A stretch of DNA of 34,381 bases from a bacterium (lineage in GTDB: Bacteria; Chloroflexota; Limnocylindria; Limnocylindrales; Limnocylindraceae): assembly GCA_009919365.1 (NCBI GenBank), contig RGBZ01000002.1:1-34381 (forward strand), in the 5' to 3' direction. The notes under the pieces were generated by a model. The model was not told where the DNA came from and ran no database searches. It was given only the letters and a program-made list of their open reading frames with translations. Shown piece by piece: positions 34,341-34,381 of the stretch. The translations under genes and the position numbers were made by a program. How positions within the stretch are numbered: the first letter of the stretch is position 1; the number at the start of each line of letters is the position of its first letter.

Positions 34341-34381
34341 CAGTTTTGACCGCGCAGTCGTCCGAGGAGTGATGGTCGCTT
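34340..34381 (-). CDS. C-terminal end of an upstream gene (possibly phosphomutase-like histidine phosphatase)
   Basis: On the minus strand, 13 codons run from the right edge of the window to a TGA at 34342-34340, encoding KRPSLLGRLRGQN. The stop shares its A with the DUF3090 ATG (TGATG), so this is a coding frame running out of the window and not noise. In actinobacteria the gene before DUF3090 is usually a phosphomutase-like histidine phosphatase (MSMEG_4193 type), and its basic tail resembles this one. That identity is inferred from gene order; the tail is too short to confirm. Confidence 0.5.
   Translation of the reverse strand, partial: KRPSLLGRLRGQN

Overview
The window looks like a piece of a compact, GC-rich bacterial chromosome. 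Coenzyme F420 genes, DUF3090/SCO1664-family genes and an LDH-like malate dehydrogenase point to a Terrabacteria lineage. My best guess is a streamlined freshwater Chloroflexota (Limnocylindria-like), with an actinobacterium as the alternative; this is inference from gene content, with no marker tree behind it. With the starts chosen here, genes fill roughly 98% of the window. No gap exceeds about 130 bp, many neighbours overlap by 1-8 bp, and I see no tRNA, rRNA, CRISPR array, insertion sequence or prophage.

Layout. 1-4.4 kb: end of malate dehydrogenase, then a divergent pair of methylmalonate/malonate-semialdehyde dehydrogenase and class-III aminotransferase, followed by an AnsA-type asparaginase. 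4.4-7.3 kb: J-domain membrane protein, DtxR-family metal regulator, and a glutamyl-tRNA synthetase gene broken by an apparent internal deletion. 7.3-17.2 kb: a phosphate/polyphosphate block with a PhoB-like regulator, prolyl-tRNA synthetase, PhoR-like kinase, glycerophosphodiester phosphodiesterase, SixA-like phosphatase, PhoU, Ppx/GppA, a CYTH triphosphatase, polyphosphate kinase and a DUF971 protein. 17.3-19.8 kb: a thioredoxin reductase operon that also encodes a soluble histidine kinase and its response regulator. 19.8-23.6 kb: an F420 operon (PPOX protein, Fgd-like LLM oxidoreductase, CofD, and a CofC-CofE fusion).

23.6-29.6 kb: nucleoside phosphorylase, a second LLM oxidoreductase, a small zinc-ribbon membrane protein, an SRPBCC protein, nicotinamidase, and a homodimeric pyruvate dehydrogenase E1. 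29.7-33 kb: an FTR1-type iron permease with a palindrome in its promoter region, then an NMT1/TauA-type ABC importer whose permease lacks its usual C-terminus. 33-34.4 kb: SCO1664 and DUF3090 proteins and the last codons of an upstream gene, a module of unknown function.

The genes fit a small heterotroph that stores phosphate as polyphosphate, uses F420 redox chemistry and imports iron. A recurring TAGGAT/TAGAAT element lies 6-7 nt before several start codons, which suggests that leaderless transcripts are common. The points most worth following are that promoter pattern, the CofC-CofE fusion, the thioredoxin reductase/two-component operon, the kinase-like SCO1664 module, the FTR1 palindrome, and two genes with apparent deletions.
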